DNA of 64,000 nt, from assembly GCF_003072505.1 (NCBI RefSeq), contig NZ_NTGB01000001.1, positions 1,061,319-1,125,318 on the forward strand, read 5' to 3'. Made by a program: the position numbers and the translations under genes. The number at the start of each line of letters is the position of its first letter. The stretch's first letter is position 1. Positions 19,089 to 28,967 of the stretch are shown one piece after another. This DNA is from Polynucleobacter rarus (lineage in GTDB: Bacteria > Pseudomonadota > Gammaproteobacteria > Burkholderiales > Burkholderiaceae). The notes under the pieces were generated by a model. It did not search any database. It was not told the origin of the DNA and was given only the letters and a program-made list of their open reading frames with translations.

Positions 19089-19588
19089 TGATTCATTTTT
19101 CACGATTATTTAAACATTTATTTGCAACCACTAGACAAACGAAAAAGTACTTTCCCTCGTCTGGACTTCAACTGATTGAAGATCGGATTGCAGAGAGTGA
19201 AATTGGTCACTCTGGTCAAATTAGAGTTGTTATTGAAACCACCTTATCACCTTATGCCATATGGCATCAACAATCTAGCCGTGAAAGAGCTATTGAGGTG
19301 TTTTCCTTACAAAAAATATGGGATACAGAAAACAACAATGGTGTCTTGATTTATTTATTGATGGCAGACCATGCATTTGAGATTATTGCCGATCGTGGAG
19401 TTCACCAAAAGGTAGGGGATGAATTCTGGAAAAAAGTGTGTGAAAAGATGGAATTACACCTTAAAAACAGTGATTTTGAGGAGGGTGTTTTAACAGGTAT
19501 CCATGAAATTGATCAAATCTTACGTAAATTTTATCCAGCTTCTGAGATTACACCCAATGAACTTTCTGATGAACCTATCTTAATTTAA
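19088..19588 (+). CDS. Second TPM-domain protein, soluble short form
   Basis: A 166-residue protein starting at the ATG that shares one base with the TGA of the upstream TPM gene (TGATG), a sign of coupled translation; TTG and GTG codons just upstream are less likely starts. It carries a TPM domain (GQIRVVIET, NNGVLIYLLMADHAFEIIADRGVH, KVGDEFW) but no signal peptide or membrane segment, so it is presumably cytosolic or membrane-peripheral. LemA, a membrane TPM and a short TPM protein occur together in many betaproteobacteria; the function is unknown. Confidence 0.88.
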   Translation: MIHFSRLFKHLFATTRQTKKYFPSSGLQLIEDRIAESEIGHSGQIRVVIETTLSPYAIWHQQSSRERAIEVFSLQKIWDTENNNGVLIYLLMADHAFEIIADRGVHQKVGDEFWKKVCEKMELHLKNSDFEEGVLTGIHEIDQILRKFYPASEITPNELSDEPILI

Positions 19589-19610
19589 ACCTTTTACTTT
19601 GCGCATTTCG

Positions 19611-19616
19611 TATAAT
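19611..19616 (+). promoter_or_regulatory. TATAAT box seven bases before the purL start
   Basis: A consensus -10 hexamer ends six bases before the purL ATG (19623) and no Shine-Dalgarno is present. If used, transcription would start at or next to the ATG, giving a leaderless message. No good -35 hexamer at 16-18 bases was found, which weakens the call. Confidence 0.3.
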
Positions 19617-19622
19617 TAACAA

Positions 19623-22600
19623 ATGCCTAAATTTCATCATTTACCCGGAGCTATTGCTCTCTCCAACTTTAGAAAAATTCAACTTCTTGATTCTTTTAAA
19701 GCAAATCAATTACCGATTAAATCAATCGAATCTCAATATCAGTTTTTTATTTGGACCGAAGGTGATGTTTCTGAAGACACCTTGAACCAATTAAAGAGTT
19801 TATTAAAAAGTCCTAAAGAGGAGTTGTTTGTAAAAAATAAAAAACAAAAGTCGTTTTTTATTACGCCAAGACTTGGGACCATCTCTCCATGGGCAAGTAA
19901 AGCTACTGATATCGCAAAAATTTGTCAAATTGATCCCCTTCGTTTAGAGCGAGGAATTTGTTTTACCTACGAAACTAGCAAGGAATTAACAGCAGAACAA
20001 TTGATGAGTTTGTATCGTTTGACCCATGACCGAATGACAGAATCGGTTTTTGATGAATTGGCTCAAATAGAGACTTTATATCAAGTTTTACCAGATAAGC
20101 CATTTCATGAAATTGCTTTATTTACGGAAGGTAAAGAAGCCTTAATCAAAGCAAATACTGAGTTGGGGTTGGCATTGTCGGTAGATGAAATAGATTATTT
20201 GGATGAAAATTTCCAGCTCCTAAAAAGAAACCCTACCGATGTAGAACTGATTATGTTTGCGCAAGCAAATAGTGAGCATTGTCGACACAAAATTTTTAAT
20301 GCTAGCTGGACCATTGATGGTGTTCCACAGGAAAAATCCCTGTTTAGCATGATTCGTAATACGCACCAATTACATCCAACTGGAACCATTGTTGCCTACT
20401 CTGATAACTCCGCCATTATGGAGGGTGTCGAAAGCCAGGTATATTCTCCCAATCCTGAAACAAAAGTGTATGAAGAAAAATCTCGCTTAATTCATACCTT
20501 AATGAAGGTAGAAACCCATAATCATCCAACCGCAATTTCCCCATTTCCAGGTGCTTCAACAGGAGCTGGTGGAGAAATTAGAGATGAGGGTGCAACAGGT
20601 ATTGGCGGTCGACCCAAAGCAGGTTTAACTGGTTTCTCTGTCTCCAATTTACAAATCCCTAACTTTACCAACGCTTGGGAACTGCCATCCTTTGGTAAAC
20701 CTGACTTAATCGCAAACCCACTTGAGATCATGATTAATGGTCCAATCGGCGGGGCAGCATTTAATAATGAGTTTGGAAGACCAATTTTAGGTGGTTACTT
20801 CAGAGTCTTCGAACAAACTATTCACGGTAAGAGATGGGGCTACCATAAGCCGATTATGATTGCTGGTGGGATTGGTTCCATTGATGATATTCATACCCAT
20901 AAAAAAGAAATTACCAGTGGTGATTTATTCATTCAATTGGGTGGACCTGGCATGAAAATCGGTATGGGTGGAGGCGCAGCAAGCTCCATGACTACTGGCA
21001 CGAATGCAAGTGATTTAGATTTTAATTCTGTACAACGTGGTAACCCTGAAATTGAACGTCGTGCTCAAGAAGTCATTAACTCCTGTATTCATATGGGGGA
21101 AAATAATCCGATTGTATCTATCCATGATGTGGGGGCAGGAGGCCTATCCAATGCATTTCCTGAACTTGCAGATGGTGCAGGGCTCGGCGCGATTTTTGAC
21201 ATGCGCAAGATTCCAATTGAGGAGTCGGGCTTAAGTCCTGCTGAAATGTGGTGTAACGAATCGCAAGAACGTTATGTCCTAGCAATCAAAGAAGAGAGCC
21301 TTGCTCTTTTTTCAGAGATTTGTGCAAGAGAACGTTGTCCATTTTCCGTGGTTGGCAAAACTACTCAAGAGCGTCAATTACTTCTGAAAGATACTAAATA
21401 TCAGTCAACAGATAGTCAGTTCACTCCGATTAATATTCCAATGGAAGTTCTTTTGGGCAAACCTCCATTGACCCACCGAGATGTTAAGTCTCCAATCATT
21501 CCACAACACGCTTCGGATTGGAGTTTAATTGCCTTAGGTGATGCGATTCACTCTGTAATTTCTCATCCTACCGTTGCGAGTAAGTCTTTTCTAATCACGA
21601 TTGGAGATAGATCTGTTGGAGGGTTAACCCATCGTGATCAAATGATTGGTCCATGGCAAGTTCCAGTGGCAGATTGTGCCGTCACGATGATGGACTATCA
21701 AGGTTATCAAGGCGAAGCGATGGCCATGGGGGAAAGATCTCCGATTGCCATTTATAACTCCGCAGCAGCCGCAAGAATGGCGGTTAGTGAGGCGGTAACG
21801 AATATATTGAGTGCTAATATTGCATCAATTTCTCATTTGAAACTTTCTGCAAATTGGATGGCCGCCTGTGGCACCGAAGGGGAAGATGTTAAATTATATG
21901 AAGCAGTTAAAGCTGTGGGTATGGAACTATGTCCTGCTTTAGGTATTTCTATACCGGTAGGCAAAGATTCTTTATCGATGCGTTCACAATGGCAAGCTGA
22001 TGATCAAAAAAAGAGTGTAACCTCTCCTGTATCACTCATTATTTCGGCCTTTGCACCAGTATCTGATGTGCGCAAAACATTAACGCCTTTATTGCAAAAA
22101 AATCCAGATACTGAACTCATCTTTATCGATTTAGGCCTTCAAGAAAATCGGATGGGAGGCAGTGTTCTTTCTCAAATTACTAATCAAGAAGACTCAAACT
22201 GTCCAGATCTGGCATCTCCCGATTTATTAATTCGGTTTACCGAAGCCCTCACAGCTTTAAAAAATGAGCAGTTAATCCTGGCTTATCATGATCGTTCAGA
22301 TGGTGGTTTATTTGCCTCCTTGTGTGAAATGGCATTTTGTTCAAGAGTAGGTTTGTCCATTAATATTGATTTACTTGTGATGGAAAAAGGGCATGAATCA
22401 GATTATGGTGATGCCAAGAATTGGGCATCACAGATTTCTGGCCGACGTGATGAAAGTACCATCAAAGCATTATTTAACGAAGAGTTGGGCGTAGTCATTC
22501 AGATTCAACGTCAACAACGTGATCAAGTATTTGCAAACTTGCGTAAATTCGGATTGAGCGCCAACTCTCACGTCATTGCAAAAATCAACACTTCTGATGC

Positions 22601-23612
22601 AATTGAAATTTGGCGTGATGCCAAAATTGTTTTCCAAAAATCTCGTATTGAATTACAAACGCTATGGGAACAAAATAGCTCAATCATTGCCTCACTGCGG
22701 GACAATCCTGAATGCGCTGCATCAGAGAAAAATATCGTAAATGATCGTACTGATCCTGGTATTTCACCGATACTTACTTTCGATCCGAATGAGAATCCAG
22801 CAGCCCCCTATTTATCCTTGAATTTAAAACCGAAGGTAGCTATTTTAAGAGAGCAAGGTGTTAATTCTCATATCGAAATGGCAAGAGCAGTGAGCCTAGC
22901 TGGCTTTGAATCGATTGACGTCCATATGACAGACTTAATCTCAGGTCGGTTAACTCTAGATCAATTTCAAGGATTTATTGCTTGTGGAGGATTTAGTTAC
23001 GGTGATGTATTGGGAGCGGGTGAGGGCTGGGCCAGTACCATCCTTTTCAATCCTAGTTTGAGAGATTCGTTTGAAGCCTTTTTTAATCAAAGTGAAACCT
23101 TCGCTCTTGGAGTTTGTAATGGTTGCCAAATGATGAGTAATTTGTCTCCAATCATTCCAGGTTCGCAGGCTTGGCCGAAATTTACGCGCAATGTTTCCGA
23201 GCAGTATGAGTCTCGCTTAGTGCAAGTTGAAATTCTAGAATCAAAGAGTCTCTTTTTCTCTGGTATGGCAGGAAGCCAATTGCCAATTATTGTTGCTCAT
23301 GGAGAGGGTTATGCCAATTTCAGTGAGAAGGGTTCTTTACAAAGTTTAAAAGATCAACAATTAATGACTATGCGTTATGTTGATCATCAGGGTAAACCTA
23401 CTCTGACTTATCCATTCAATCCAAATGGCTCTGTAGATGGAATTACTGGAGTGACTTCTGAGAATGGTCGATTCTCAATCTTAATGCCTCATCCTGAGCG
23501 TGTCTTTAGAACGGCGCAAATGAGTTGGGCCCCGTCTTCTTGGGCCGACTTCCAGGACGGTTTAAGTCCATGGATGCGGATGTTTAGAAATGCAAGAAAA
23601 GCGATCAATTGA
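19623..23612 (+). CDS. purL: Phosphoribosylformylglycinamidine synthase (FGAM synthase)
   Basis: The large single-chain PurL of proteobacteria, 1329 residues, which converts FGAR to FGAM in purine synthesis using ATP and glutamine-derived ammonia. The N-terminal PurS-like part, two AIR-synthase-type domains (with [30 protein letters not shown] nucleotide region and [14 protein letters not shown]) and a C-terminal class I glutaminase are present. The glutaminase nucleophile is Cys1165 in GVCNGCQ, with the His-Glu pair in MPHPER near the C-terminus. No Shine-Dalgarno precedes the ATG. The stop overlaps the TTG start of the next gene. Confidence 0.97.
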   Translation: MPKFHHLPGAIALSNFRKIQLLDSFKANQLPIKSIESQYQFFIWTEGDVSEDTLNQLKSLLKSPKEELFVKNKKQKSFFITPRLGTISPWASKATDIAKICQIDPLRLERGICFTYETSKELTAEQLMSLYRLTHDRMTESVFDELAQIETLYQVLPDKPFHEIALFTEGKEALIKANTELGLALSVDEIDYLDENFQLLKRNPTDVELIMFAQANSEHCRHKIFNASWTIDGVPQEKSLFSMIRNTHQLHPTGTIVAYSDNSAIMEGVESQVYSPNPETKVYEEKSRLIHTLMKVETHNHPTAISPFPGASTGAGGEIRDEGATGIGGRPKAGLTGFSVSNLQIPNFTNAWELPSFGKPDLIANPLEIMINGPIGGAAFNNEFGRPILGGYFRVFEQTIHGKRWGYHKPIMIAGGIGSIDDIHTHKKEITSGDLFIQLGGPGMKIGMGGGAASSMTTGTNASDLDFNSVQRGNPEIERRAQEVINSCIHMGENNPIVSIHDVGAGGLSNAFPELADGAGLGAIFDMRKIPIEESGLSPAEMWCNESQERYVLAIKEESLALFSEICARERCPFSVVGKTTQERQLLLKDTKYQSTDSQFTPINIPMEVLLGKPPLTHRDVKSPIIPQHASDWSLIALGDAIHSVISHPTVASKSFLITIGDRSVGGLTHRDQMIGPWQVPVADCAVTMMDYQGYQGEAMAMGERSPIAIYNSAAAARMAVSEAVTNILSANIASISHLKLSANWMAACGTEGEDVKLYEAVKAVGMELCPALGISIPVGKDSLSMRSQWQADDQKKSVTSPVSLIISAFAPVSDVRKTLTPLLQKNPDTELIFIDLGLQENRMGGSVLSQITNQEDSNCPDLASPDLLIRFTEALTALKNEQLILAYHDRSDGGLFASLCEMAFCSRVGLSINIDLLVMEKGHESDYGDAKNWASQISGRRDESTIKALFNEELGVVIQIQRQQRDQVFANLRKFGLSANSHVIAKINTSDAIEIWRDAKIVFQKSRIELQTLWEQNSSIIASLRDNPECAASEKNIVNDRTDPGISPILTFDPNENPAAPYLSLNLKPKVAILREQGVNSHIEMARAVSLAGFESIDVHMTDLISGRLTLDQFQGFIACGGFSYGDVLGAGEGWASTILFNPSLRDSFEAFFNQSETFALGVCNGCQMMSNLSPIIPGSQAWPKFTRNVSEQYESRLVQVEILESKSLFFSGMAGSQLPIIVAHGEGYANFSEKGSLQSLKDQQLMTMRYVDHQGKPTLTYPFNPNGSVDGITGVTSENGRFSILMPHPERVFRTAQMSWAPSSWADFQDGLSPWMRMFRNARKAIN

Positions 23613-24391
23613 AAAAGAAAAAAATTAAGCATCGATTTGAACCTGTCACGTTTTCTGAAATTGACGGAGTTCGTTATTTACATCTTGGCACACCTTGGAT
23701 TCAGGGAGCGATGCGGATTAAAAAACCCGATTTGCTAGAGTTAGAGTATGCTCAACAAATGATGGCTTGGTTGCTATTTTTAGAGCCAAATCCCTCATTT
23801 AATACTTTGCAACTAGGTTTAGGGACAGGTTCAATTACCAAGTTTTCTCTTAGTCTTGATCGTACAATTAAAGCGACTGCAGTTGAACTCAATCCATCTG
23901 TGATCGTTGCTGCACAATCCATGTTCGGACTAAACACCATGGACCAACGATTGTTGATTCTACAGGCCGACGCACTAGATTTTGTTCAGAACCAGAAAAA
24001 CCATGATCAATTTGATGTCCTAGCAGTTGATCTATTTAATGGCGAAGCCTCTGGCCCCTCCTTAAGTTCTAAGTCCTTTTATCAAGGATGTTTTGATGTA
24101 CTCAAAGGACCAGGTGTTTTAACCGTAAACCTATTTAGTCGACACTCCAGTTACAAAAAAAATATTAATAACTTGTGCGACGCTTTCGATAATCGGGTAT
24201 TGTTATTTAAAGAAGTCCACGATAACAATGTCGTGGCCATTGCCTTTAAAGGCCCACATCTTGAAGTATCTTGGGATGACTTAGAGCGCCGGGCAGTGGA
24301 TGTTCAAAAGTGTTGGAAATTACCAACTGAAGGATGGGTTGAGTCCATTAAGGGAAACAATCTTCAGCCGAAAAAAAACCTTTCTATTTAG
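23609..24391 (+). CDS. Spermidine synthase-like methyltransferase-fold protein
   Basis: A 260-residue protein with the SpeE-type Rossmann fold: [10 protein letters not shown] (nucleotide-binding loop), [10 protein letters not shown] acidic loop, and [10 protein letters not shown]...[20 protein letters not shown]. The start taken is a TTG overlapping the purL stop (TTGA); the next in-frame ATG is 34 codons in and would cut the N-terminal strands. Related SpeE-like proteins lack the full polyamine site, so true spermidine synthesis is uncertain; no speD is nearby. The gene ends inside a terminator hairpin. Confidence 0.8.
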   Translation: MKKKKIKHRFEPVTFSEIDGVRYLHLGTPWIQGAMRIKKPDLLELEYAQQMMAWLLFLEPNPSFNTLQLGLGTGSITKFSLSLDRTIKATAVELNPSVIVAAQSMFGLNTMDQRLLILQADALDFVQNQKNHDQFDVLAVDLFNGEASGPSLSSKSFYQGCFDVLKGPGVLTVNLFSRHSSYKKNINNLCDAFDNRVLLFKEVHDNNVVAIAFKGPHLEVSWDDLERRAVDVQKCWKLPTEGWVESIKGNNLQPKKNLSI

Positions 24392-24402
24392 AAAGGTTTT
24401 TT
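24373..24402. terminator. Bidirectional intrinsic terminator
   Basis: A near-symmetric AAAAAACCTTTC / GAAAGGTTTTTT arrangement with a 6-base loop lies between the convergent spermidine-synthase-like and parvulin genes. It has T-tracts on both strands and contains the stop codon of the upstream gene (TAG 24389-24391). Confidence 0.9.
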
Positions 24403-24422
24403 GTCTAAACAAACTAAATTCT

Positions 24423-25211
24423 TTACTGAATTTTTGCTTTAGATTTAAATTTTTCCATCATTTCAGCAAATTTAGCTTTCTGCCAATTTTGATCTTGAGT
24501 TAGCATTTGAACTAACTTTGGCTTTACTTCAGCCAAGGTTGGAATCGGTGTTTCTCTAATTTCATCCACTTGAATGATGTGCCAGCCGAATTCTGTTTTA
24601 ACGGGCTCTGGAGCTAATTGACCGGCTGACAAAGTAGTCATCACTTTAGAAAATTCAGGAACCAAACTATTGGCTGATACCCAATCTAAATCACCACCTT
24701 TTACTGCAGATCCGGGATCTTTAGAGTTTGCTTTTGCTAATTCGGCAAAGCTAGCACCTCCTTTAATCTTGGCTAAAAGAGATTTGGCTAATTTTTCTTC
24801 GCTGACTAGAATATGGCGGGTTTTATATTCCTTGCCACCCATTTGACTTTTCATTGATTCATAGACGGGCTGTAATTCTGCATCTGAAATACCTTCTTTA
24901 GATACAAAGTCTTCAAAGACTGCGGATACTAAAACAGATAATTGAGCCTGTTCAATTGCTTCTTGAATTTCAGGGCTTTTCGTAATTCCTCTCTTATCAG
25001 CTTCTTGTAAGACTAATTCTTTAGTAATCAAAATATCACGTGCTTTTTCACGTAATTCAGGAGAGTTAGGTTGGCCAGACTGTTCAATTAAACGATTTAA
25101 TTTGGCAGAAGAAATGGGTTTGCCATTGACGACAGCTGCATTTTGAGCGTTAACTAGTGTGTAAGAACCGAGTAAGCAAATAGCGATAGTAGTTTTTAAT
25201 ATAATTTTCAT
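24423..25211 (-). CDS. Periplasmic parvulin-type peptidyl-prolyl isomerase
   Basis: A 262-residue secreted foldase. A signal peptide (about residues 1-22, ending LVNAQ) leads to a SurA-N-like helical domain (VVNGKPISSAKLNRLIEQ) and a complete parvulin domain (about 133-230) with HILVSEE, DFAELA-like FAELAKANSKDPGSA, GGDLDWV and EFGWHIIQVDE. It should help fold exported or outer-membrane proteins. The start overlaps the bolA stop (ATGA), so the two are translationally coupled in the msrB-yciB-bolA-parvulin operon, a gene order I know from related betaproteobacteria. Confidence 0.95.
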   Translation of the reverse strand: MKIILKTTIAICLLGSYTLVNAQNAAVVNGKPISSAKLNRLIEQSGQPNSPELREKARDILITKELVLQEADKRGITKSPEIQEAIEQAQLSVLVSAVFEDFVSKEGISDAELQPVYESMKSQMGGKEYKTRHILVSEEKLAKSLLAKIKGGASFAELAKANSKDPGSAVKGGDLDWVSANSLVPEFSKVMTTLSAGQLAPEPVKTEFGWHIIQVDEIRETPIPTLAEVKPKLVQMLTQDQNWQKAKFAEMMEKFKSKAKIQ

Positions 25212-25477
25212 TTTTCAGTTGGGGTTTTTGCGTTAATAACTAGAGCGTGGATTGGATTTGGCATCCAATCTTTGAGGATATCATACACTAGGCGGTGCCG
25301 TGAGACTCGGTTTAATCCGCCAAATACTTCACTTGTAATGTTTAGTGTCAAATGACTTGGGCCATCGCCATGATGACCTGAGTGCCCAGCATGATCAGCA
25401 GAATCATCGAGAAATTCAATTGCGGTGGGTTGAAGTTTGGCCAAGGCTGTAAGGTAACGCTCAATGTCTGGGTGCAT
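25208..25477 (-). CDS. BolA family protein
   Basis: An 89-residue BolA-fold protein, likely cytosolic and acting with monothiol glutaredoxins in iron-sulfur or redox signalling. The C-terminal signature RVSRHRLVYDILKDWMPNPIHAL is typical, and a conserved His lies in SRHR. The loop between the first strand and the helix is unusually rich in His and Gly (DHAGHSGHHGDGPSH), which could add metal ligands. It sits between yciB (8 bases away) and the parvulin gene (overlapping). Confidence 0.92.
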   Translation of the reverse strand: MHPDIERYLTALAKLQPTAIEFLDDSADHAGHSGHHGDGPSHLTLNITSEVFGGLNRVSRHRLVYDILKDWMPNPIHALVINAKTPTEK

Positions 25478-25485
25478 AGGAATAA

Positions 25486-26046
25486 TTAGGAAGGGGATTT
25501 AGTTGAATCGTGATCAATGTACTTATTTAACCAGACTCCTTGGCAGATAACAAAAATGAATAATAGTCCAATGGTTGACAGCTTAAAGTCAGCCCAGGTT
25601 TCTTCAGAAAAATGATGGGCAATCCATAAATTGAGAAAACCTAAAATAGTAAAGTAAATTACCCATCCTAAGTTCAGCTTAAACCATACTGCATTTTCAA
25701 CTTCTGGTCGAAGTGAAATCTCTTTACCGAGAACAGCTTTAATTAAATTTTTCTTAAATCCAAACCAACTTATCGCCAAAACTGAAGCAAAAGACCAATA
25801 TAAAATCGTCGGCTTCACCATGATGAAACTTTTGTCATGAAGAACTAGGGTTAGGCCACCAAAAACCATAATGATGATTAAATTAAACCACTGCATTTTA
25901 GGGACGTCTTGTTTTTGATATTTAAGCCAAAAAATTTGCAAAAGGCTGATAATCATCGCCACTGCCGTAGCAATAAAAATATCAAATAACTTGAACGCCA
26001 CAAAAAATGCAGCAATAGGGAGGATTTCTAATAGTAATTTAATCAT
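25486..26046 (-). CDS. yciB: Inner membrane septation protein YciB (IspZ)
   Basis: A 186-residue integral membrane protein with about five transmembrane helices; hydrophobic stretches are visible near residues 1-20, 22-44, 52-70, 80-95, 120-140 and 155-175. The start LLLEILPIAAFFVAFK and the segment LTLVLHDKSFIMVKPTILY are family signatures. YciB links to cell-envelope synthesis and division in E. coli and Shigella. Its ATG shares one base with the msrB stop (TAATG), so it belongs to the msrB-yciB-bolA-parvulin operon. Confidence 0.95.
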   Translation of the reverse strand: MIKLLLEILPIAAFFVAFKLFDIFIATAVAMIISLLQIFWLKYQKQDVPKMQWFNLIIIMVFGGLTLVLHDKSFIMVKPTILYWSFASVLAISWFGFKKNLIKAVLGKEISLRPEVENAVWFKLNLGWVIYFTILGFLNLWIAHHFSEETWADFKLSTIGLLFIFVICQGVWLNKYIDHDSTKSPS

Positions 26047-26435
26047 TAATCATTCGAATCAAATTTGAGTGAGGCTGAATTAATGCAGTAACGTAAACCG
26101 GTTGGTTCGGGTCCATCTTCAAAAACATGCCCTAAATGTGCATCGCAAGATTTGCAACGCACTTCCGTTCTGATCATTCCATGTGAATTATCTCTAATTT
26201 CCTCAATAGGAGCATGCTCTTTTGGCACAAAAAAACTTGGCCAGCCACATCCAGCGTCAAATTTAGCCTCGGACTCAAACAAAGGAGTGCCACAGCAAAT
26301 ACAATGATAAGTTCCCTTGCTCCAAAAGTCCCAGTATTTGCCCGTAAATGGTCTTTCTGTAGCGGCTTCTCTTGTAACTGCATACTCAATAGGACTTAAT
26401 TCTGCTTTGTATTGCTCATTCAATTTCTTTGACAT
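26046..26435 (-). CDS. msrB: Peptide-methionine (R)-S-oxide reductase MsrB
   Basis: MsrB reduces the R-sulfoxide of methionine in damaged proteins. With the chosen ATG ([14 protein letters not shown]) it has 129 residues, close to the E. coli size; an open frame continues 38 codons upstream but looks non-coding there. Two zinc CXXC pairs (HCICCG and CKSCD), the GCGWPSF block, GHVFEDGP and the catalytic Cys in [10 protein letters not shown] are all present. An ATG four codons upstream (MSFTMSKK) is an alternative. It is the first gene of a four-gene operon. Confidence 0.94.
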   Translation of the reverse strand: MSKKLNEQYKAELSPIEYAVTREAATERPFTGKYWDFWSKGTYHCICCGTPLFESEAKFDAGCGWPSFFVPKEHAPIEEIRDNSHGMIRTEVRCKSCDAHLGHVFEDGPEPTGLRYCINSASLKFDSND

Positions 26436-26621
26436 AGTAAAACTCATTAAGTTGATGAAAGACTTTGTCATTATATTAGTTTTCGTGTAGGTTGAAATTT
26501 CAACAAGAGGGATATTTAAAGGATACTGTTTAAATATGAATCCATACATGTTTCAGAAGAAACAGCGTTCATAATAAGAACGTTAAAATAAAGAACTTTT
26601 TAAATTGAGATATCAGCCAAA

Positions 26622-27095
26622 ATGACAAGCACTATCGGTTCTAACGAAACTACTCACAACCCAATAGATATAGAAGTACCATTTTTAAAATTATTAGGTG
26701 TAAAGCTGAATAAAATGTCGGAAGGTGAGGGCGTTGTTAGTCTTTCGATCGAAGAAAAGCATTTGAATACCTGGGGAACCGTACACGGTGGAGCGTTGTT
26801 AACATTAGCCGATGCGGCGATGGCAATCGCAGCTAGGGCGGGGGATCCTGATGATCGAAGTGTGGTTACCATTGAATTAAAGAATATGTTTATGTTGACT
26901 CCGACGGGAACTATCAGAGTTGTGGGAAATATCGTACAACGCTCTGTCACGATGGCTTTTTGTGAAGCGAAAGTCTACGATGAAAACAATAAAGTTTGTT
27001 GCTTAGCAACCGGCACCTTCAAATACTTTAAAAAAATGGCGAGTAGAGATGCCAATGGTGCAAGAGTTGTTAAAGAGGATCAACTATCAATTTAG
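26622..27095 (+). CDS. PaaI-type hotdog thioesterase
   Basis: A 157-residue single-hotdog acyl-CoA thioesterase. The family core is clear: NTWGTVHGGALLTLADAAMA (catalytic helix with the HGG turn and Asp), VVTIELKNMFMLTPTG and a final strand set VCCLATGTFKYFK. Substrate is not readable; relatives hydrolyse aryl- or medium-chain acyl-CoA. It runs toward an NRDE gene on the other strand and the two overlap by 4 bases. Two further members of this family lie at 37.4 and 38.6 kb. Confidence 0.9.
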   Translation: MTSTIGSNETTHNPIDIEVPFLKLLGVKLNKMSEGEGVVSLSIEEKHLNTWGTVHGGALLTLADAAMAIAARAGDPDDRSVVTIELKNMFMLTPTGTIRVVGNIVQRSVTMAFCEAKVYDENNKVCCLATGTFKYFKKMASRDANGARVVKEDQLSI

Positions 27096-27940
27096 TTTGT
27101 TTGCGTCGATTGACTAAATTGACCTTCAAAAATTGATGTTTCTTCATTCGATTGAGCATCATAAGTTCGCTCTATCATCTGAAAAGTACCGTCTTTTCTT
27201 ACTCTAAGTAAAGAGCTTGAGCGCGTTCCATAATTTTCAGTTTTAATGAAAATAGGTGAGAGGGCTCTTTCCCATTCGATATTCACGCCAGTTGATGGAA
27301 GTTCATCGTCGCCAGGACGGTTGTCATTTTTTAATAAGCGAAAATAATGTTCAGGATGATTCAATTTACCTGTATCCATTGCCAATGCTTGAGCAAAGGA
27401 GGCTACTCCACTGCGAACCTTTGGCCAAGGTGTGTCTAGCATTGCGTTGGATAAGCCGTAAACGCCGGGGTTCACGGGAACTGGATTCATTACTTTTCTA
27501 TGTCTAATTTTGCCACCGACGAGGAGTCGATTACTCAACCAACTCAAATGACTTTTCTCGCCCAGTGAAATATCACCTAGCAGTAAATTAAACCCGTTAT
27601 ATTGCAAAAAGGACTTTTCATTTTGCGCAATAAAATCTTGAGTACTATTCGCGTGTGTCAAAAACTTAGCGGTCAGCTCACCACGAGTGCGCATTTCAGG
27701 ATTTTTTTCACTAGGCGCACGAATATTGGTGACAGCGGCAAATTTACCCTGCATAGATAAACCCAATGCGGTACCTGGAATACCTAAAACATCAGCAGCA
27801 TCTCTTGAACCTAAAATATGAGGTGCGTCACTCCAATAGCCAATAGGATGAGTGGGTCTTTCATAAAACTCATCTCGATTGGCAGCTACTACCAATGAAT
27901 ATTCAGGATGAGAATTCCAAGCAAATAAAATTAAACACAT
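27092..27940 (-). CDS. NRDE (TANGO2-like) family protein
   Basis: A 282-residue protein with the diagnostic N-terminus MCLILFAW and ANRDEFYERPT, the NRDE motif that names the family. Cys2 would be exposed after Met removal, as in N-terminal-nucleophile hydrolases, but catalysis has not been established for this family; eukaryotic TANGO2 is linked to haem and lipid handling. It lies 13 bases downstream of ygfZ on the same strand, so the two are probably cotranscribed. Confidence 0.92.
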   Translation of the reverse strand: MCLILFAWNSHPEYSLVVAANRDEFYERPTHPIGYWSDAPHILGSRDAADVLGIPGTALGLSMQGKFAAVTNIRAPSEKNPEMRTRGELTAKFLTHANSTQDFIAQNEKSFLQYNGFNLLLGDISLGEKSHLSWLSNRLLVGGKIRHRKVMNPVPVNPGVYGLSNAMLDTPWPKVRSGVASFAQALAMDTGKLNHPEHYFRLLKNDNRPGDDELPSTGVNIEWERALSPIFIKTENYGTRSSSLLRVRKDGTFQMIERTYDAQSNEETSIFEGQFSQSTQTN

Positions 27941-27953
27941 ACAATCTTTGGGA

Positions 27954-28865
27954 CTAAATCTCTAACAGTGGATAAGGGGGATTAAAGATTTCAGTAATTT
28001 GTAATAAGCCAAATGCATCATTACGAATCATTAAAACTTTATCTACAAAGTTTAGCATTACTTCAATTTGAAGAAAATAACCCTGTCTTTCTTCATCAAA
28101 TGCAGATAACAAGATGACGCCAACTTCTTGCTCTGGATCATCAAATGAGTAAATGAGGGTTCCTGGCAACAAGTGGGGACCCAAATCAAGAGTAGCCGTC
28201 ATGAAACCAATCATCAATCTTCTTTTGATGGTACCTAAATATTGACTTCGAGCAACAATTTCTTGCCCTGGGTAACACCCCTTTTTAAAATCAACGCCAC
28301 CAACCGATTCAAAATTAACCATTTGTGGCACAAACAGATCTTTTGTACCGTTTGTGATTCTTGGAATTCCACTGATTGTTTCAAGTAGCTGCCAATTTGT
28401 ATTATTATCAATAGCTTGCGCGTCTAAGTTCAATTGATTACTAGCAATAAGGGTTCTTTGATATTGAACATCTAAATATTGAACCAGCGGTAACTCACAT
28501 CTAAAAGAAATTTCTGGAGATTGCTCCAAGTCAAGATCGTGAATCTTTCCATAGATCTTCCACGATTCATCGAGTAACTGAATTTCAACCTTCGATCGTA
28601 AGTTGTACATGGAGAGTTTTTTAGAGAACTCGAATGAAATATCACTACTTATCCACAACAAAAATTCGTTAGGTGTTGGGCTAGTCAACCAAAAACTAGC
28701 CTGCAGCCGTCCCTTGGGGGAGCAAAATCCTGATAAGGTACCGACAGCGGTGTTCGTTTTGTGAACATCTGAGGTAAGTAAATTTTGCAAAAAGGTTTTT
28801 GCGTCAACTCCAAGAACACGAATGATCTTTAAATCATTCAACAATGCAAATTTACTTATATTCAT
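27954..28865 (-). CDS. ygfZ: Folate-binding protein YgfZ
   Basis: YgfZ/IBA57 is a folate-dependent factor that helps maintain certain iron-sulfur enzymes, including MiaB. The 303-residue protein has the signature KGCYPGQEIVAR with the conserved cysteine near residue 197, and the N-terminal VLGVDAKTFLQNLLTSDV block of the aminomethyltransferase-like fold. It diverges from tmk. In many relatives mltG lies between ygfZ and tmk; here it is absent. Confidence 0.95.
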   Translation of the reverse strand: MNISKFALLNDLKIIRVLGVDAKTFLQNLLTSDVHKTNTAVGTLSGFCSPKGRLQASFWLTSPTPNEFLLWISSDISFEFSKKLSMYNLRSKVEIQLLDESWKIYGKIHDLDLEQSPEISFRCELPLVQYLDVQYQRTLIASNQLNLDAQAIDNNTNWQLLETISGIPRITNGTKDLFVPQMVNFESVGGVDFKKGCYPGQEIVARSQYLGTIKRRLMIGFMTATLDLGPHLLPGTLIYSFDDPEQEVGVILLSAFDEERQGYFLQIEVMLNFVDKVLMIRNDAFGLLQITEIFNPPYPLLEI

Positions 28866-28967
28866 CTGGGCTTTTAAAAAAGGATTGGTAGCTGTTTGTG
28901 TTTAAATAAAGACTTAAGAATTAAGGTCAATACCTTGATAGAATACTTTAAAACTTTACAAAATGCC

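Noticed and set aside
18752..19096. Proline-rich minus-strand frame
   Set aside because: It is the complement of the Gly-rich tail of the TPM protein, with no independent support.
28896..28967. 24-codon N-terminal extension of Tmk from a TTG
   Set aside because: The extension does not resemble the family and the internal ATG gives the normal length.
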